Source of the DNA: Clostridia bacterium
Lineage (GTDB): Bacteria; Bacillota; Clostridia; Oscillospirales; CAG-272
Assembly (NCBI GenBank): GCA_017462605.1
Contig: JAFTQV010000080.1
Coordinates: 1 to 41,735 of the forward strand
DNA length: 41,735 bases
Reading direction: 5' to 3'
Part shown: one piece after another, positions 33,457 to 41,734 of the stretch
Position numbering within the stretch: position 1 is the stretch's first letter
Layout of the letters: every line of letters starts with the position of its first letter
Program-made: the position numbers and the translations under genes
Notes under the pieces: model-generated
What the model saw: only the letters and a program-made list of their open reading frames with translations
Databases searched by the model: none
What the model was told of the DNA's origin: nothing

Positions 33457-34584
33457 TTATTCCGCGTCGCTGATCGCAATACCGTTGACCAGAACGCCGC
33501 CGTCAGCTCTTATCATTATGTACTTCACTCCGTCGATTATCTGAGTGGAGACAAGGTCGCGATGCTCTGCAGGTACCTTTACCGTCACCTCGGGAGTTGA
33601 AACGTTGAATTTCTTAAGATCCACGATGTTTTTAGGTGAAAGTGGCGCATTGACACCGAAGCTTTCGTCCATAGACGAGGTTATTTTTTCAAGCTTCTCG
33701 GAGTCAACTCCGCAGTTTGAAAGCACCTCGCGGACGGTAGCCTTAGTCACCGTCAGAAGCTCGGGCGAGCGGGATTCCTTATGCTGCTCTGCGATCTCTG
33801 TAAACTGCGCGTGGACCGATTTTATAAGCTCAAAGGAAAGCTCGCTTCCGAGCGACTCTGCGAGGGTAGAATTGAAGGTCTCCTTCTGCGCCTTCGGCGG
33901 CATCGGAGCGCTCTTGCCGAAAAGTGCCTCGCAAAGCTCGGAATAAGGCTCGCTGATGCTTCTCTTATAGAGAAGAGCGGAGTATATATTCGTCTTTCTA
34001 TCATCAAAAGCGGGAAACATAAAGCCGACCTCGGCGGGGGAGAGAAGAGCGGCGGTGCTTGCTATATGAAATAGACTGTCGCTTTCTCTGAAGCTGAGCG
34101 CCTCAGGCGGAGTCTTGACGGGGCATACAGCCGCGATGATATAAGAAAATCTCTCACTTGAATCTGCTTCCTCGCCCTCGTTTTTTCTCGAAAAAACGTC
34201 GTATATATCGTTGGCGATGAGGATAACGTAATTGCCTTCAATGCTGACCGATTCGGTTATTTTGGTATAGAACTCCGAAAGAGCAGCTTCGTCTGAAAGC
34301 GCCGAGTCGCGAAGCCTCATAAGAAGCTTATGCTCGGGAGAATCCGTCACCTGCTTTGTTGAAAACTCTATATCGCAAAGATTTGTGCCAAGGCTTCCCG
34401 AAAGAACCTTTTTCATAGCCGAAAGAAGCTTTTCGGTGACCGCCGATTCGCCTGAAAGAAGGGGCTGGGTTATCTTCGATATGATCTCGCGGTTGCCGTT
34501 GACAAAGCATCCGACTATCCTCGGAATATTGCTCTTTTCGGGGCGAAATCGCCTTTTTATTTCTCTTAATTCCTTTTCTGTCAT
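33457..34584 (-). CDS. DUF4317 family protein
   Basis: 375 aa. The family start MTEKELREIKRRFRPEKSNIPRIVGCFVNGNREI and the later FSYIIAAVCPVKTPPEALSF and GFMFPAFDDRKTNIYSALLYKR match DUF4317, a family of unknown function nearly confined to Clostridia and relatives. Cytoplasmic, no signal peptide. AGGAAAG precedes the ATG. It is the last gene of a four-gene minus-strand operon and follows the small lipoprotein gene by 18 bases. Its C-terminus (TIIDGVKYIMIRADGGVLVNG-like) looks like a small beta domain. Confidence 0.88.
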   Translation of the reverse strand: MTEKELREIKRRFRPEKSNIPRIVGCFVNGNREIISKITQPLLSGESAVTEKLLSAMKKVLSGSLGTNLCDIEFSTKQVTDSPEHKLLMRLRDSALSDEAALSEFYTKITESVSIEGNYVILIANDIYDVFSRKNEGEEADSSERFSYIIAAVCPVKTPPEALSFRESDSLFHIASTAALLSPAEVGFMFPAFDDRKTNIYSALLYKRSISEPYSELCEALFGKSAPMPPKAQKETFNSTLAESLGSELSFELIKSVHAQFTEIAEQHKESRSPELLTVTKATVREVLSNCGVDSEKLEKITSSMDESFGVNAPLSPKNIVDLKKFNVSTPEVTVKVPAEHRDLVSTQIIDGVKYIMIRADGGVLVNGIAISDAE

Positions 34585-34602
34585 TTTGCTTTCCTTTTAT
34601 AG

Positions 34603-35082
34603 TTATATATCGCTGACGTGGCAGTCAATATTGACGGTGACCGTGCCGCGCCTTTTTACTGTAAATCTGATGTAATAAACGGTATCCGTGTCGAGCGTTC
34701 CGTTGCTTTTGAGTATCTTGACGTTTCCGTCATCTGAGTATAGTGGGATAAAGCCTATTCCGTATGAATCGCGAGTGTATATATCCACTCCGCGCTCGTC
34801 TAAGACTGCGCTTTCCGAAACTATTTTTATGACGGTGCTTCCCGCGCCATTTGGCTTGAAGCTGAAATAAAGCGTCTCGCCGTCTGCCGCATTCACAGAG
34901 CCCGAGGTGAGAATAGAGCCCGACTCGCGAAGCGCGCGGCAAAGATCGGTATCGCAGGTCTTGCAGAATCCGAAATCGTCTGTATAGTGCTTATGCGAAA
35001 GATCGAGGCTGCACCCCGTGAGCGACGAGATAATGAATGCCGCCGCAAGAAGGATCGGTAGTAGTTTTTTCATTTTAATCAT
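34603..35082 (-). CDS. Small lipoprotein with His/CxxC header (159 aa)
   Basis: A lipoprotein signal (MKKLLPILLAAAFIISSLTGCS) ends at a lipobox LTGC. It is followed by HKHYTDDFGFCKTC, a His-x-His...CxxC motif close to those in the giant and the 719-aa lipoproteins. The rest (about 60-159) is a beta-rich domain with several charged turns. Two starts are possible: ATG at 35082 or at 35073; neither has a strong ribosome site. The end of the LRR gene upstream overlaps the first by 8 bases, suggesting coupled translation. Function unknown; probably an envelope partner of the LRR proteins. Confidence 0.8.
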   Translation of the reverse strand: MIKMKKLLPILLAAAFIISSLTGCSLDLSHKHYTDDFGFCKTCDTDLCRALRESGSILTSGSVNAADGETLYFSFKPNGAGSTVIKIVSESAVLDERGVDIYTRDSYGIGFIPLYSDDGNVKILKSNGTLDTDTVYYIRFTVKRRGTVTVNIDCHVSDI

Positions 35083-35947
35083 CTTTTCTATAAGTTAGAG
35101 TCAAATAGATTCTCGAATAATAATCCTCGCCGCCCTTGTAGCCTGCGCCGTTATTGTCCCCCGAGGTATCTGTCTCTCTTTCATAACAGTATGGCACGGT
35201 ATTTCCCGCAAGAAGGATCCTTTCGACCTCTTTCTCTCCCTGCTTGTCGTCATAAGCCTTGATAACGTAGCCAACGAAGGTATCGCCGTCCTTGATAAGA
35301 GCCTTGACTTTGGGGAATTCATCGAAAAATCCGTTGATATAGCCGAGGTGGAAGCCGTTGTGATCGAATGTCTCCGAGTGCCCTGCCTGAATAAAGAATT
35401 CGCGAGCCTGCGCCATAAGAGATTTTCCCGCAAGCTTCTTCCTTTGCCAATCGGGGAAGGAGTATTCGCCCATAGAGCTATCGTATTCCATTATAGGCTT
35501 TTCTGTCTTCTCGGGATAAACTATCTCGGTATCGCGAGGCGTTCCGCGGAAAGCGGCGTAGTCCGCTCTCTCAAAGTTATCAAGCGAAGGGAAGATGAGC
35601 TTTTTTAAATTCACAGCTCCGCCAAAGGCAAAGGGATAAAGCACCCTGACGCATTCGGGGACGGTGAATTCGAGAAGCGAATCGCATCCGCGGAAGGGGT
35701 AGTGCCCGAAGTTATCGACCGAGGGGATTATAAGCTCGGTAAGACGCGGCTTATTCTGTGTTGCTTTCGGCTCATAGCTTACGCAGCTCGTCGGAAAAAC
35801 CATTCTTTCAACATTGTCAAAGCCCGAAAATGCATCCTCGTCTATAAATTTTACCCCCTCGGGGACGATTATTTCGGTAATCGAAAGGGGATCGTTATCC
35901 ACGCATTGATGAAGATTCATGTAAGACTTGTCTATGCAGAATTTCAT
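35075..35947 (-). CDS. Cytoplasmic BspA-like LRR protein (290 aa)
   Basis: LRR_5-type repeats cover about residues 20-140 (ITEIIVPEGVKFIDEDAF, FTVPECVRVLYPFAF, LKKLIFPSLDNF). The C-terminal half (about 150-290) is a different domain, with WQRKKLAGKSLMAQAREFFIQAGHSE and GDTFVGYVIKAYDDKQGEKEVERILLAGNTVPYCY. No signal peptide. An AGGTG site precedes the ATG. It lies between the membrane-anchored LRR gene and the small lipoprotein gene, overlapping the latter. A cytoplasmic LRR protein within an envelope operon is unusual; partner unknown. Confidence 0.8.
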   Translation of the reverse strand: MKFCIDKSYMNLHQCVDNDPLSITEIIVPEGVKFIDEDAFSGFDNVERMVFPTSCVSYEPKATQNKPRLTELIIPSVDNFGHYPFRGCDSLLEFTVPECVRVLYPFAFGGAVNLKKLIFPSLDNFERADYAAFRGTPRDTEIVYPEKTEKPIMEYDSSMGEYSFPDWQRKKLAGKSLMAQAREFFIQAGHSETFDHNGFHLGYINGFFDEFPKVKALIKDGDTFVGYVIKAYDDKQGEKEVERILLAGNTVPYCYERETDTSGDNNGAGYKGGEDYYSRIYLTLTYRKDD

Positions 35948-35991
35948 ATTTTCACCTGAACCGATCTTCTCGGTGTTCCTTCTTTATTATT

Positions 35992-37647
35992 TTACTCTTC
36001 GTCCGGGTAGCTTAATAGGCTTATCTTGTCAACGTACTGCTTGTTATCATCTCCAACGGCGACAAGGGCGATATCAAGCGTGCAATAAGCACTGATACTG
36101 CCGATATTTTTGATGACTAAGGAAAGCGAGTTTTTCCTGAGCGTATATCTCTTTCCGTTTACCGTTTCGGGGAGTGTCAGCGTTTTCTCAGCCGTAAAGG
36201 TTGCAACGAAATAATATTCGCCGCCTATCTCGGCGTAATAGTTTTCTCCGTCCTTGATGATCGAGCTTTCCTCGGAATAGTCGTGCTTGACGATAAATCT
36301 CTCGGTGCTTGAAGAATTCAATTTCGTGGTCTCAGTCATATATATCTCGGTGAGAACGGGAAGACTTCTCATCGCCGCGCTGACGTCTGCAACGTTCGGA
36401 TCCGAGGGGAGCTTCAGGGTAAGGATAGTATCGCTTAAGTGGTAGGATGCTACGTAGGGATCGGATTTCTCGGAGAATGCGACGCTGAGTATCTTATCGC
36501 TGTCGGGAAACGGTTTTGCGCCGAGATATTCAAGGGTCGAGGGAAATTCAAGCTCCGTAATTTCAGGGCAGCCCTGAAAAGCGCCCGTTTCTATCTTTTT
36601 CAGTCCCTCGGAGAAGTATATCTTCTTAAGGTTGGGAAGATTTTTGAATGCTCCCTCGTAAATATCAACCACCGTTTTGGGTATAATTATCTCCTCAACG
36701 CACTCCATATTCGTAACCGCGTCCGTTTGTATGGCTTTTACGGGCAATTTGCCGTTATATTCGGGAATAACAAGCACTTTTCCGTCTGTCTTTGCCTTTA
36801 TCAGAGCGCACCAGCTGTAGTCATCCTTGAAGGTAAGCTCCTGCTTAAGAGGGGAAACGTAGTTATCCTGATACGACTTGTCGCACCAGATGCATTTATG
36901 CAGATCGTAGCCCGCCTCGTAGTCTGTGGGAGCTACTGTCGAATGCTCCTCGTATTTATGGTCTATCTTGGGTATTCTCAGGTTCTCAGCAAGGATCTTA
37001 TCGCAAACCGAGCATTGAGTTTTCGCGTAATTTCCATCTTCGGTGCAGGTGGGGTTCTTGTAGGGAATAAGCGTCACCGAGGTATGCCCTGTGGCGGCGA
37101 TCTCTTCGGCAGCAAAATGCCAACCGCAAACGGTGCATTTTCTGTAATCCGTAAGACCCTTTTCCTCGCAGGTCGGAGCAAAGCCTGCTTCAAGCACCTC
37201 GTAGGTGTGAGGAAGCTGATCCACCTTTACCTTCACAGTCTTGTTAAGCTGAGAATGACCTTCGACCGTGTATACCTTTTCGATCTCGCCCGGCTCGGTG
37301 CAGGATGCTTCCTTTATCACGTTTTCCGTGCAGGTCATCGGCGCGTTAAATTTAGTGTTGCATTCGCTGCAGCCGTACATTACGGTCATATTATCGTAAT
37401 CATATCTTTTGATCGAATAATCAAGGCTGGCGTGGTCGCAGAAAACTTCTTTATTAGATTCAACTATCTCATCAATGATTATCTTAGGTAAAAATATTAT
37501 AAGCGCTATTATGATCGCGAGAACAACTATTGCAATAGCGAGATTTCTTAAATTCCAGAGTCCCTCGGCATCCGATACTGCCTTTTTTTCGCTTCTTCCG
37601 GGCAAAAGCTTGCCCGCCATATCGGCGATCCAATCCCACATTCCCAT
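35992..37647 (-). CDS. Membrane-anchored Cys-rich/LRR surface protein (551 aa)
   Basis: A cytoplasmic N-terminus (about 1-34), one transmembrane segment (about 35-58), then an outside part. Cys-rich units with CxxC pairs cover about 70-270 (YGCSECN, CTVCGWHF, TQCSVCDK, HKCIWCDKSY, with ATC/PTC...G... steps), the same module type as the giant lipoprotein. BspA-like LRR units follow (about 290-400: VLVIPEYNGKLP, IIIPKTVVDIYEGAF, IYFSEGLKKIETGAF, LEFPSTLEYLGAKPF). A beta-rich C-terminal domain ends near 551. GAGGT precedes ATG at 37647. First gene of the four-gene operon. Confidence 0.85.
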   Translation of the reverse strand: MGMWDWIADMAGKLLPGRSEKKAVSDAEGLWNLRNLAIAIVVLAIIIALIIFLPKIIIDEIVESNKEVFCDHASLDYSIKRYDYDNMTVMYGCSECNTKFNAPMTCTENVIKEASCTEPGEIEKVYTVEGHSQLNKTVKVKVDQLPHTYEVLEAGFAPTCEEKGLTDYRKCTVCGWHFAAEEIAATGHTSVTLIPYKNPTCTEDGNYAKTQCSVCDKILAENLRIPKIDHKYEEHSTVAPTDYEAGYDLHKCIWCDKSYQDNYVSPLKQELTFKDDYSWCALIKAKTDGKVLVIPEYNGKLPVKAIQTDAVTNMECVEEIIIPKTVVDIYEGAFKNLPNLKKIYFSEGLKKIETGAFQGCPEITELEFPSTLEYLGAKPFPDSDKILSVAFSEKSDPYVASYHLSDTILTLKLPSDPNVADVSAAMRSLPVLTEIYMTETTKLNSSSTERFIVKHDYSEESSIIKDGENYYAEIGGEYYFVATFTAEKTLTLPETVNGKRYTLRKNSLSLVIKNIGSISAYCTLDIALVAVGDDNKQYVDKISLLSYPDEE

Positions 37648-37679
37648 TTATACGTACCTCTATATAAAATTACACATTA

Positions 37680-37708
37680 AGTATATCACACAAAGAAAGA
37701 TAAATCAA
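37680..37708 (-). promoter_or_regulatory. Sigma-A promoter of the four-gene envelope operon
   Basis: Minus strand: TTGATT (37708-37703), 17-base spacer, TATACT (37685-37680). It lies about 30 bases before the ATG of the membrane-anchored LRR gene. Confidence 0.75.
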
Positions 37709-37748
37709 GAGACAGTTAATATTAAAATATTAAAAGAAAATAATTTTA

Positions 37749-37777
37749 GGGCAGAGGTCGAAAAAACACCCCTGCCC
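37749..37777 (-). terminator. Terminator of the 719-aa lipoprotein gene
   Basis: GGGCAG (37749-37754) pairs with CTGCCC (37772-37777), with more pairing inside (AGG/CCT-type). On the minus strand an AT-rich tail (TAAAATTATTTTC) follows the stem. It is 24 bases from the stop codon. Confidence 0.6.
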
Positions 37778-37801
37778 ATATGATATATTACTCAGTTTTC
37801 T

Positions 37802-39961
37802 TTATGCCGTGCGGATAAGAATGGGATTTGAAGGCTTAGTGCCTGCCGTACCCGCAGAGCCGTCCTTGCCAGCTGCTACGCCTGCTCCCCCAGCTCCGCC
37901 CAAACCGACGTTGCCCGATTCTGCGGTAACGCTTTCTCTCGGATTGCTTGAGGAGTTGGAAGTGCAGCTTATAGCAACCGCTCCGTCGCCGCCATCACCG
38001 CCGTCACCGCCGTTGTAGCCGCCATCAAACAAATTTTCCTTGGTGCCCGCGCCGCCTGCTCCGCCGCCGTTGCCGTCTCCGCCGACCGCGCGAACGTTTC
38101 CGCCGGCGTAATAGAAGGCGTTGCAAAAGATCGCGACAGCTCCGTCGCCGCCGTCCTTACCGTGCTTTGCGGAAAGAGTGGAAGAGGGGTTGGATCCATC
38201 TGCCACGCCAGCGTCTCCGATCTTGCCGTATCCGCCATAGACGGTAAGGCTCGCATCGGAATCAGCTGAGACCGTAAGTTTATTTCCGAGGCATTCGATA
38301 CCGATCGAAGGATCTGTCCTTCCCGTGCTGAGCGGGTAGGAGTCCGAGCCCTTGATACGGCAATCGCCCTCTCTTGCGCAGATGCTCGTATTGTTGCCCG
38401 AAAGGATCGCGGCGTTGCCCCATTTATCCATGCCATAAGCATCTATACTGTAATTATAAAGATTGACGGCAAGCTCATTCTGACCCATGTGATAGATCGG
38501 AGTGTAATAGGTCGCGCCCGCGCCGTAAAGGTCAACGTTGGATGCGGATGAGGTCGATAAAGCAATGAACTTTTTGGCATCCGCCTCTCCAAGAACGAGA
38601 ATGATATGCTTGAAGTCGCCCGCAGGCTTGATAAACGCCACGTCGCCGTTTGCCTGAGCGCGGACCTCATCGATCGAGAAAAATACCGTCTTTGAGAAGT
38701 CAGCAGCCGATGCGGCATCGGTCATCCACGCGCCGTAGCTCATCATAACGTCAAGCTCATCTGCAACTACCTTGCTGACAAAGCGGTTGTACGTCTCTTT
38801 GCTAAGGCATCCTACCATGCCGTACATGGTAAGCTTTTCGAGATTGGGAATCGAGTCGATTACGTTGTATACAGATTCTCCGCCCTCGCTTGCTTCAAAG
38901 CTCCTGGGCATTGCGATATTAAGAGTCTTTACGGGGAGTCCGCGAAGAAAGCTGAGATCTCCGAGAGGGCTTCCGAAAATATTCAGATCCTCAAGCGAGG
39001 TGAGGTATTTCAGGCAGTTGAATTCGCTGCTGTCTGTTACCGTAGCGCCGAGAACGTTAAGCTCACGTAAAAGCTCAAACTTTTCATTAGAAACGTCTGC
39101 ATTGGTATCCGAGATAGCTTCCATATTGTAAAGCGCTCTTGCTACTACGGAAAGAACAGAGCTTGACGACATATTATATATGCCTGCCGCAACCGTTTTT
39201 CCATTGCGGTCCGCTATAATATAAGACGCGCCGCTTCGCTTCCATCCGATAAACTCAAGCTTGCCCGAGCCGTTTATCTTAACGTAGCCGTCGCATCCCT
39301 TGATCGAATAATAGGAAGCGGTCTCTTCCGTCAGTCCGATATCAAGCTCAGTACCGACAGCTATTAAGCCTGCGCCCGAAAATGCCGCGTTTATCTCGCG
39401 AGCGAGATCATCGTTGCTCTTTAAAACCGTGAGTGTAAGTAGGTTATTCGAGTCCTTACCGCCCGAGGACGCACTTACCGTGTAAGTACCGGGGAAGGTC
39501 GGGGTGAAGGTATTGCCTTCGATAGCCTCACCGTTGATCTTGTATATAACGGATATCGGCGTCTCGCTGATAGCAGAGAAAACGATCTCGCCTTCTCCCG
39601 CGGCGATCACGTCCTTGCTCGCTGAAATAGTAAAGGATATTTGGCTGCCGCTCGGGGTATCACTTCCGCCGGGGGTATTGCCACCTTGATCGTTGCCGCT
39701 GTCAGGGGTTTCGTTGCTACCTTGATCGTTTCCGCCGTCAGGGGTTTCGTTGCCACCTTGATCGTTGCCGCCGTCAGGTGTTTCATTACCGCCCTGATCG
39801 CCGTTGCCGCCCTGAGTATCGTCGTCCTCGGGCATTGTATTATAGCAGTTATCGCAATAGCCGTCTCCGTCGCCGTCAACGCACGTGACGCAAGGCTCCG
39901 AGCAAGCCGCAAGGCAAAGCGCGGCTATAAGAAGCGATAACGCAAAAAATATTTTTTTCAA
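37802..39961 (-). CDS. Lipoprotein with LRR-like core and Gly-rich C-terminus (719 aa)
   Basis: The start is TTG at 39961 with GGAG 8 bases upstream; the open frame to 40033 would add 24 residues before the signal peptide and is not used. The signal (LKKIFFALSLLIAALCLAAC) has Cys20 as lipid site. Next come CVTCVDGDGDGYCDNC, a Ca-binding-like Asp repeat with Cys pairs, and a linker with three 12-residue NETPDGGNDQGG repeats (about 58-94). Then an Ig-like region (about 110-190), then a region with LRR-type strands (about 290-400, DLNIFGSPLGDLSFLRGLPVKTLNI). The last 120 residues (from about 600) are Gly/Asp/Ala-rich (GGDGGDG, GGAGGAG). Envelope role unknown. Confidence 0.85.
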   Translation of the reverse strand: MKKIFFALSLLIAALCLAACSEPCVTCVDGDGDGYCDNCYNTMPEDDDTQGGNGDQGGNETPDGGNDQGGNETPDGGNDQGSNETPDSGNDQGGNTPGGSDTPSGSQISFTISASKDVIAAGEGEIVFSAISETPISVIYKINGEAIEGNTFTPTFPGTYTVSASSGGKDSNNLLTLTVLKSNDDLAREINAAFSGAGLIAVGTELDIGLTEETASYYSIKGCDGYVKINGSGKLEFIGWKRSGASYIIADRNGKTVAAGIYNMSSSSVLSVVARALYNMEAISDTNADVSNEKFELLRELNVLGATVTDSSEFNCLKYLTSLEDLNIFGSPLGDLSFLRGLPVKTLNIAMPRSFEASEGGESVYNVIDSIPNLEKLTMYGMVGCLSKETYNRFVSKVVADELDVMMSYGAWMTDAASAADFSKTVFFSIDEVRAQANGDVAFIKPAGDFKHIILVLGEADAKKFIALSTSSASNVDLYGAGATYYTPIYHMGQNELAVNLYNYSIDAYGMDKWGNAAILSGNNTSICAREGDCRIKGSDSYPLSTGRTDPSIGIECLGNKLTVSADSDASLTVYGGYGKIGDAGVADGSNPSSTLSAKHGKDGGDGAVAIFCNAFYYAGGNVRAVGGDGNGGGAGGAGTKENLFDGGYNGGDGGDGGDGAVAISCTSNSSSNPRESVTAESGNVGLGGAGGAGVAAGKDGSAGTAGTKPSNPILIRTA
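39681..39788 (-). repeat. Three 36-bp coding repeats in the 719-aa lipoprotein linker
   Basis: Three 36-base units at 39681-39716, 39717-39752 and 39753-39788 encode NETPDGGNDQGG variants. Differences between units are few. A partial unit flanks each side. Confidence 0.85.
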
Positions 39962-40004
39962 TGTATTATCTCCGTTCCGCTGAGGTTCAGCATTTATTAA
40001 ATAT

Positions 40005-40033
40005 ATTTTATACTTATCCGGCTCGAAAGTCAA
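40005..40033 (-). promoter_or_regulatory. Sigma-A promoter of the 719-aa lipoprotein gene
   Basis: Minus strand: TTGACT (40033-40028), 17-base spacer, TAAAAT (40010-40005). It is about 45 bases from the TTG start at 39961. Confidence 0.75.
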
Positions 40034-40082
40034 GTCTTTTTAATTTTTATATGGTTTTATATGATTAATAGGAAATTATCAA

Positions 40083-40111
40083 TCTACAAAAGAAAAGCTT
40101 ATGCATATTAT
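40083..40111 (+). promoter_or_regulatory. Weak candidate promoter of the ferritin-like gene
   Basis: TCTACA (40083-40088, four of six consensus bases), 17-base spacer, TATTAT (40106-40111). It is 36 bases from the TTG start. The boxes are weak, so this is tentative. Confidence 0.35.
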
Positions 40112-40146
40112 GTAAGAGTATAACCGATATAAGGAGATATACGACA

Positions 40147-41424
40147 TTGAATCCATTTAACGAACGACCGACAGAGATAGAAAAAGCCTTGCATAATTGG
40201 GAAGAAATGTATCCCGATCCTTATAACAAGCGGAACGTTGATCCCTACACCAAGGCAAGAATAATACTTATGAACGGCACCGAGTTTGAAGCAAATTGGT
40301 TTTCGCATCAGCTTGCGAGGCACACCGATGATAACGATCTGCGCCGCGAGCTTGCCCTGACGCGCGAGACCGAAAAGCAACAGCAGCTTAAGCTGTCCTT
40401 GCTTAAGCCTGCCAACGAGTCTATTCTCGAGCATACCATAGGCTACGAGCAGCTTGCGGTTGATCTTACGGCGGAGCTTGCTCAGCGCGAGCAAAACTGC
40501 AACGTAAAGCGAGCGCTTGATTTTGCTCTTCTTGAGGATTTTGACCACCTTTACAGATATGCAAATCTGCTTGATATGGAAGAGGGAATACCTGCGGAGT
40601 ACCTTGTAGGAAGGTATACAGAGATAATGCCCGCTCGCCCGACCATAGCTCATCACCGCTACCCGAAGGATAACGTCCGCAGGAATATAGACTCAAAATG
40701 CTCCGATACAGGGACGGTGCTGAATACTATGATAATCACAGCCGCCGAGCAGCAGACGATGAACTATTATATGAACGTCACGCCCTTCGCCCTCTCTGAT
40801 ATAGCAAGACGCCTTTATCAGGAGATAGCCCTTGTTGAGGAGGAGCACGTCACCCACTATGAGGCACTGATGGACCCCAACGCCACATGGCTTGAAATGC
40901 TGCTCTGGCACGAATATTGCGAGTGCTATCTCTATTGGTCATGCTATATGACGGAATGCGATATGCGCATAAAGAGGCTTTGGGAAGCTCATCTTATGAC
41001 CGAAATATCACATCTGCACAAGGCTGCCGAGCTTTTGAAAAAAAATGAGAAGAAAGAGTGGTGTGAGGTTATCAAAAGCCCCGAGTTCCCCGCGCCTATC
41101 TCCTTGCACGAAAACGTTAATTACGTTCGAGATATTCTCGGTTCAACAGTTCAGTTTACCACAGGTAAGGACGATAGCTACGTGAGAGTTGAGGATCTCC
41201 CGATCAATGACGATTTCTTCCGTTTCCAGAATATAATTCAACCCAATGTAAATATGACTCCCTCTCACAAGGTGATTGAAACCTATCTTCGCCGCCATCG
41301 CACCGACTACCGCTATCAGGTAGCGGAAAATCCGATACCTGCTCTTCGTGACCGCAAAAACGACAATACATCCGTCGGCAGAGTTCCCGGCGCCGCCTAC
41401 TCCACCGGATTTAAGTGTAATTGA
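40147..41424 (+). CDS. Ferritin-like (di-iron) domain protein (425 aa)
   Basis: The TTG at 40147 is the likely start: AAGGAGAT (40131-40138) lies upstream. Helices with carboxylate/His patterns suggest a four-helix di-iron fold: NGTEFEANWFSHQ (Glu46/Glu48), LEHTIGYEQLAVDL (Glu95, His96), LLEDFDHLYRYANLLD, TAAEQQTMNYYMN, VEEEHVTHYEALMDP, and MTEISHLHKAAELL. Such proteins store or oxidise iron or reduce peroxide; the actual role is not known. No signal peptide was seen. No neighbours in an operon; a palindromic element follows. The C-terminal 60 residues (FRFQNIIQPNVNM..., YLRRHRTDYRYQVAENP) extend beyond the helical core. Confidence 0.75.
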   Translation: MNPFNERPTEIEKALHNWEEMYPDPYNKRNVDPYTKARIILMNGTEFEANWFSHQLARHTDDNDLRRELALTRETEKQQQLKLSLLKPANESILEHTIGYEQLAVDLTAELAQREQNCNVKRALDFALLEDFDHLYRYANLLDMEEGIPAEYLVGRYTEIMPARPTIAHHRYPKDNVRRNIDSKCSDTGTVLNTMIITAAEQQTMNYYMNVTPFALSDIARRLYQEIALVEEEHVTHYEALMDPNATWLEMLLWHEYCECYLYWSCYMTECDMRIKRLWEAHLMTEISHLHKAAELLKKNEKKEWCEVIKSPEFPAPISLHENVNYVRDILGSTVQFTTGKDDSYVRVEDLPINDDFFRFQNIIQPNVNMTPSHKVIETYLRRHRTDYRYQVAENPIPALRDRKNDNTSVGRVPGAAYSTGFKCN

Positions 41425-41433
41425 TATATTTGG

Positions 41434-41526
41434 CTATGCCCCGAAAATAAGCGTTTCCTTTTCGGCATCCCAAGATATTGTAATATCCTTATCACCGTCT
41501 ACCATAAAATCAAGGGGCTGCTTCAT
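41434..41526 (-). pseudogene. Short frame, possible 3' remnant of a disrupted gene
   Basis: Thirty codons from ATG at 41526 to TAG at 41434-41436 read MKQPLDFMVDGDKDITISWD then AEKETLIFGA. A stop codon lies just upstream in frame and no ribosome site is seen. The first residues lie in the end of the MITE-like element at 41514-41734, so the element may have cut a minus-strand gene whose body lies beyond the window. This is inference. Confidence 0.3.
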
Positions 41527-41734
41527 TTAGGCATAACCCAAAAAGAGCGAAGATTCCGTCTAAAAAATACGGTTTCTTCGCTCTAATTTTATGTCTTGTT
41601 GTTTTTTGAGGTTGAAATTTTGCAAATTTCTTCCTTTTAATGCTCTTTTTGTATCGCCGTTTCCTCACTCGCCGTATTTTTATACGGCTATCGTTCGTCA
41701 TCCGACGATTTCTGCTCTAAATTAAGCAAGCCCC
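41514..41734. mobile_element. MITE-like element (221 bp) with terminal inverted repeats
   Basis: The left end GGGGCTGCTTCATTTAG (41514-41530) matches the inverted right end GGGGCTTGCTTAATTTAG (complement of 41717-41734) with two differences. Inside are two strong hairpins: AGAGCGAAG (41544-41552) / CTTCGCTCT (41576-41584), and GCCGTAT-tttt-ATACGGC (41671-41688). No transposase. A basic 63-codon minus-strand frame (41510-41701) spans it; coding status uncertain. The target-site duplication cannot be checked because the window ends one base after. Confidence 0.65.

Noticed and set aside
37802..38150. PE_PGRS-like mycobacterial protein in the Gly-rich tail
   Set aside because: Composition only; the rest is a clostridial lipoprotein with LRR-like parts and no PE domain.
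39681..39788. 36-base repeats resembling a CRISPR or phase-variation array
   Set aside because: No spacers; they encode a 12-residue linker repeat in frame. Kept only as a coding repeat.
41510..41701. 63-codon basic frame within the terminal MITE-like element
   Set aside because: No ribosome site recognised and it covers the hairpins and most of the element, so it is probably incidental; mentioned under the element.
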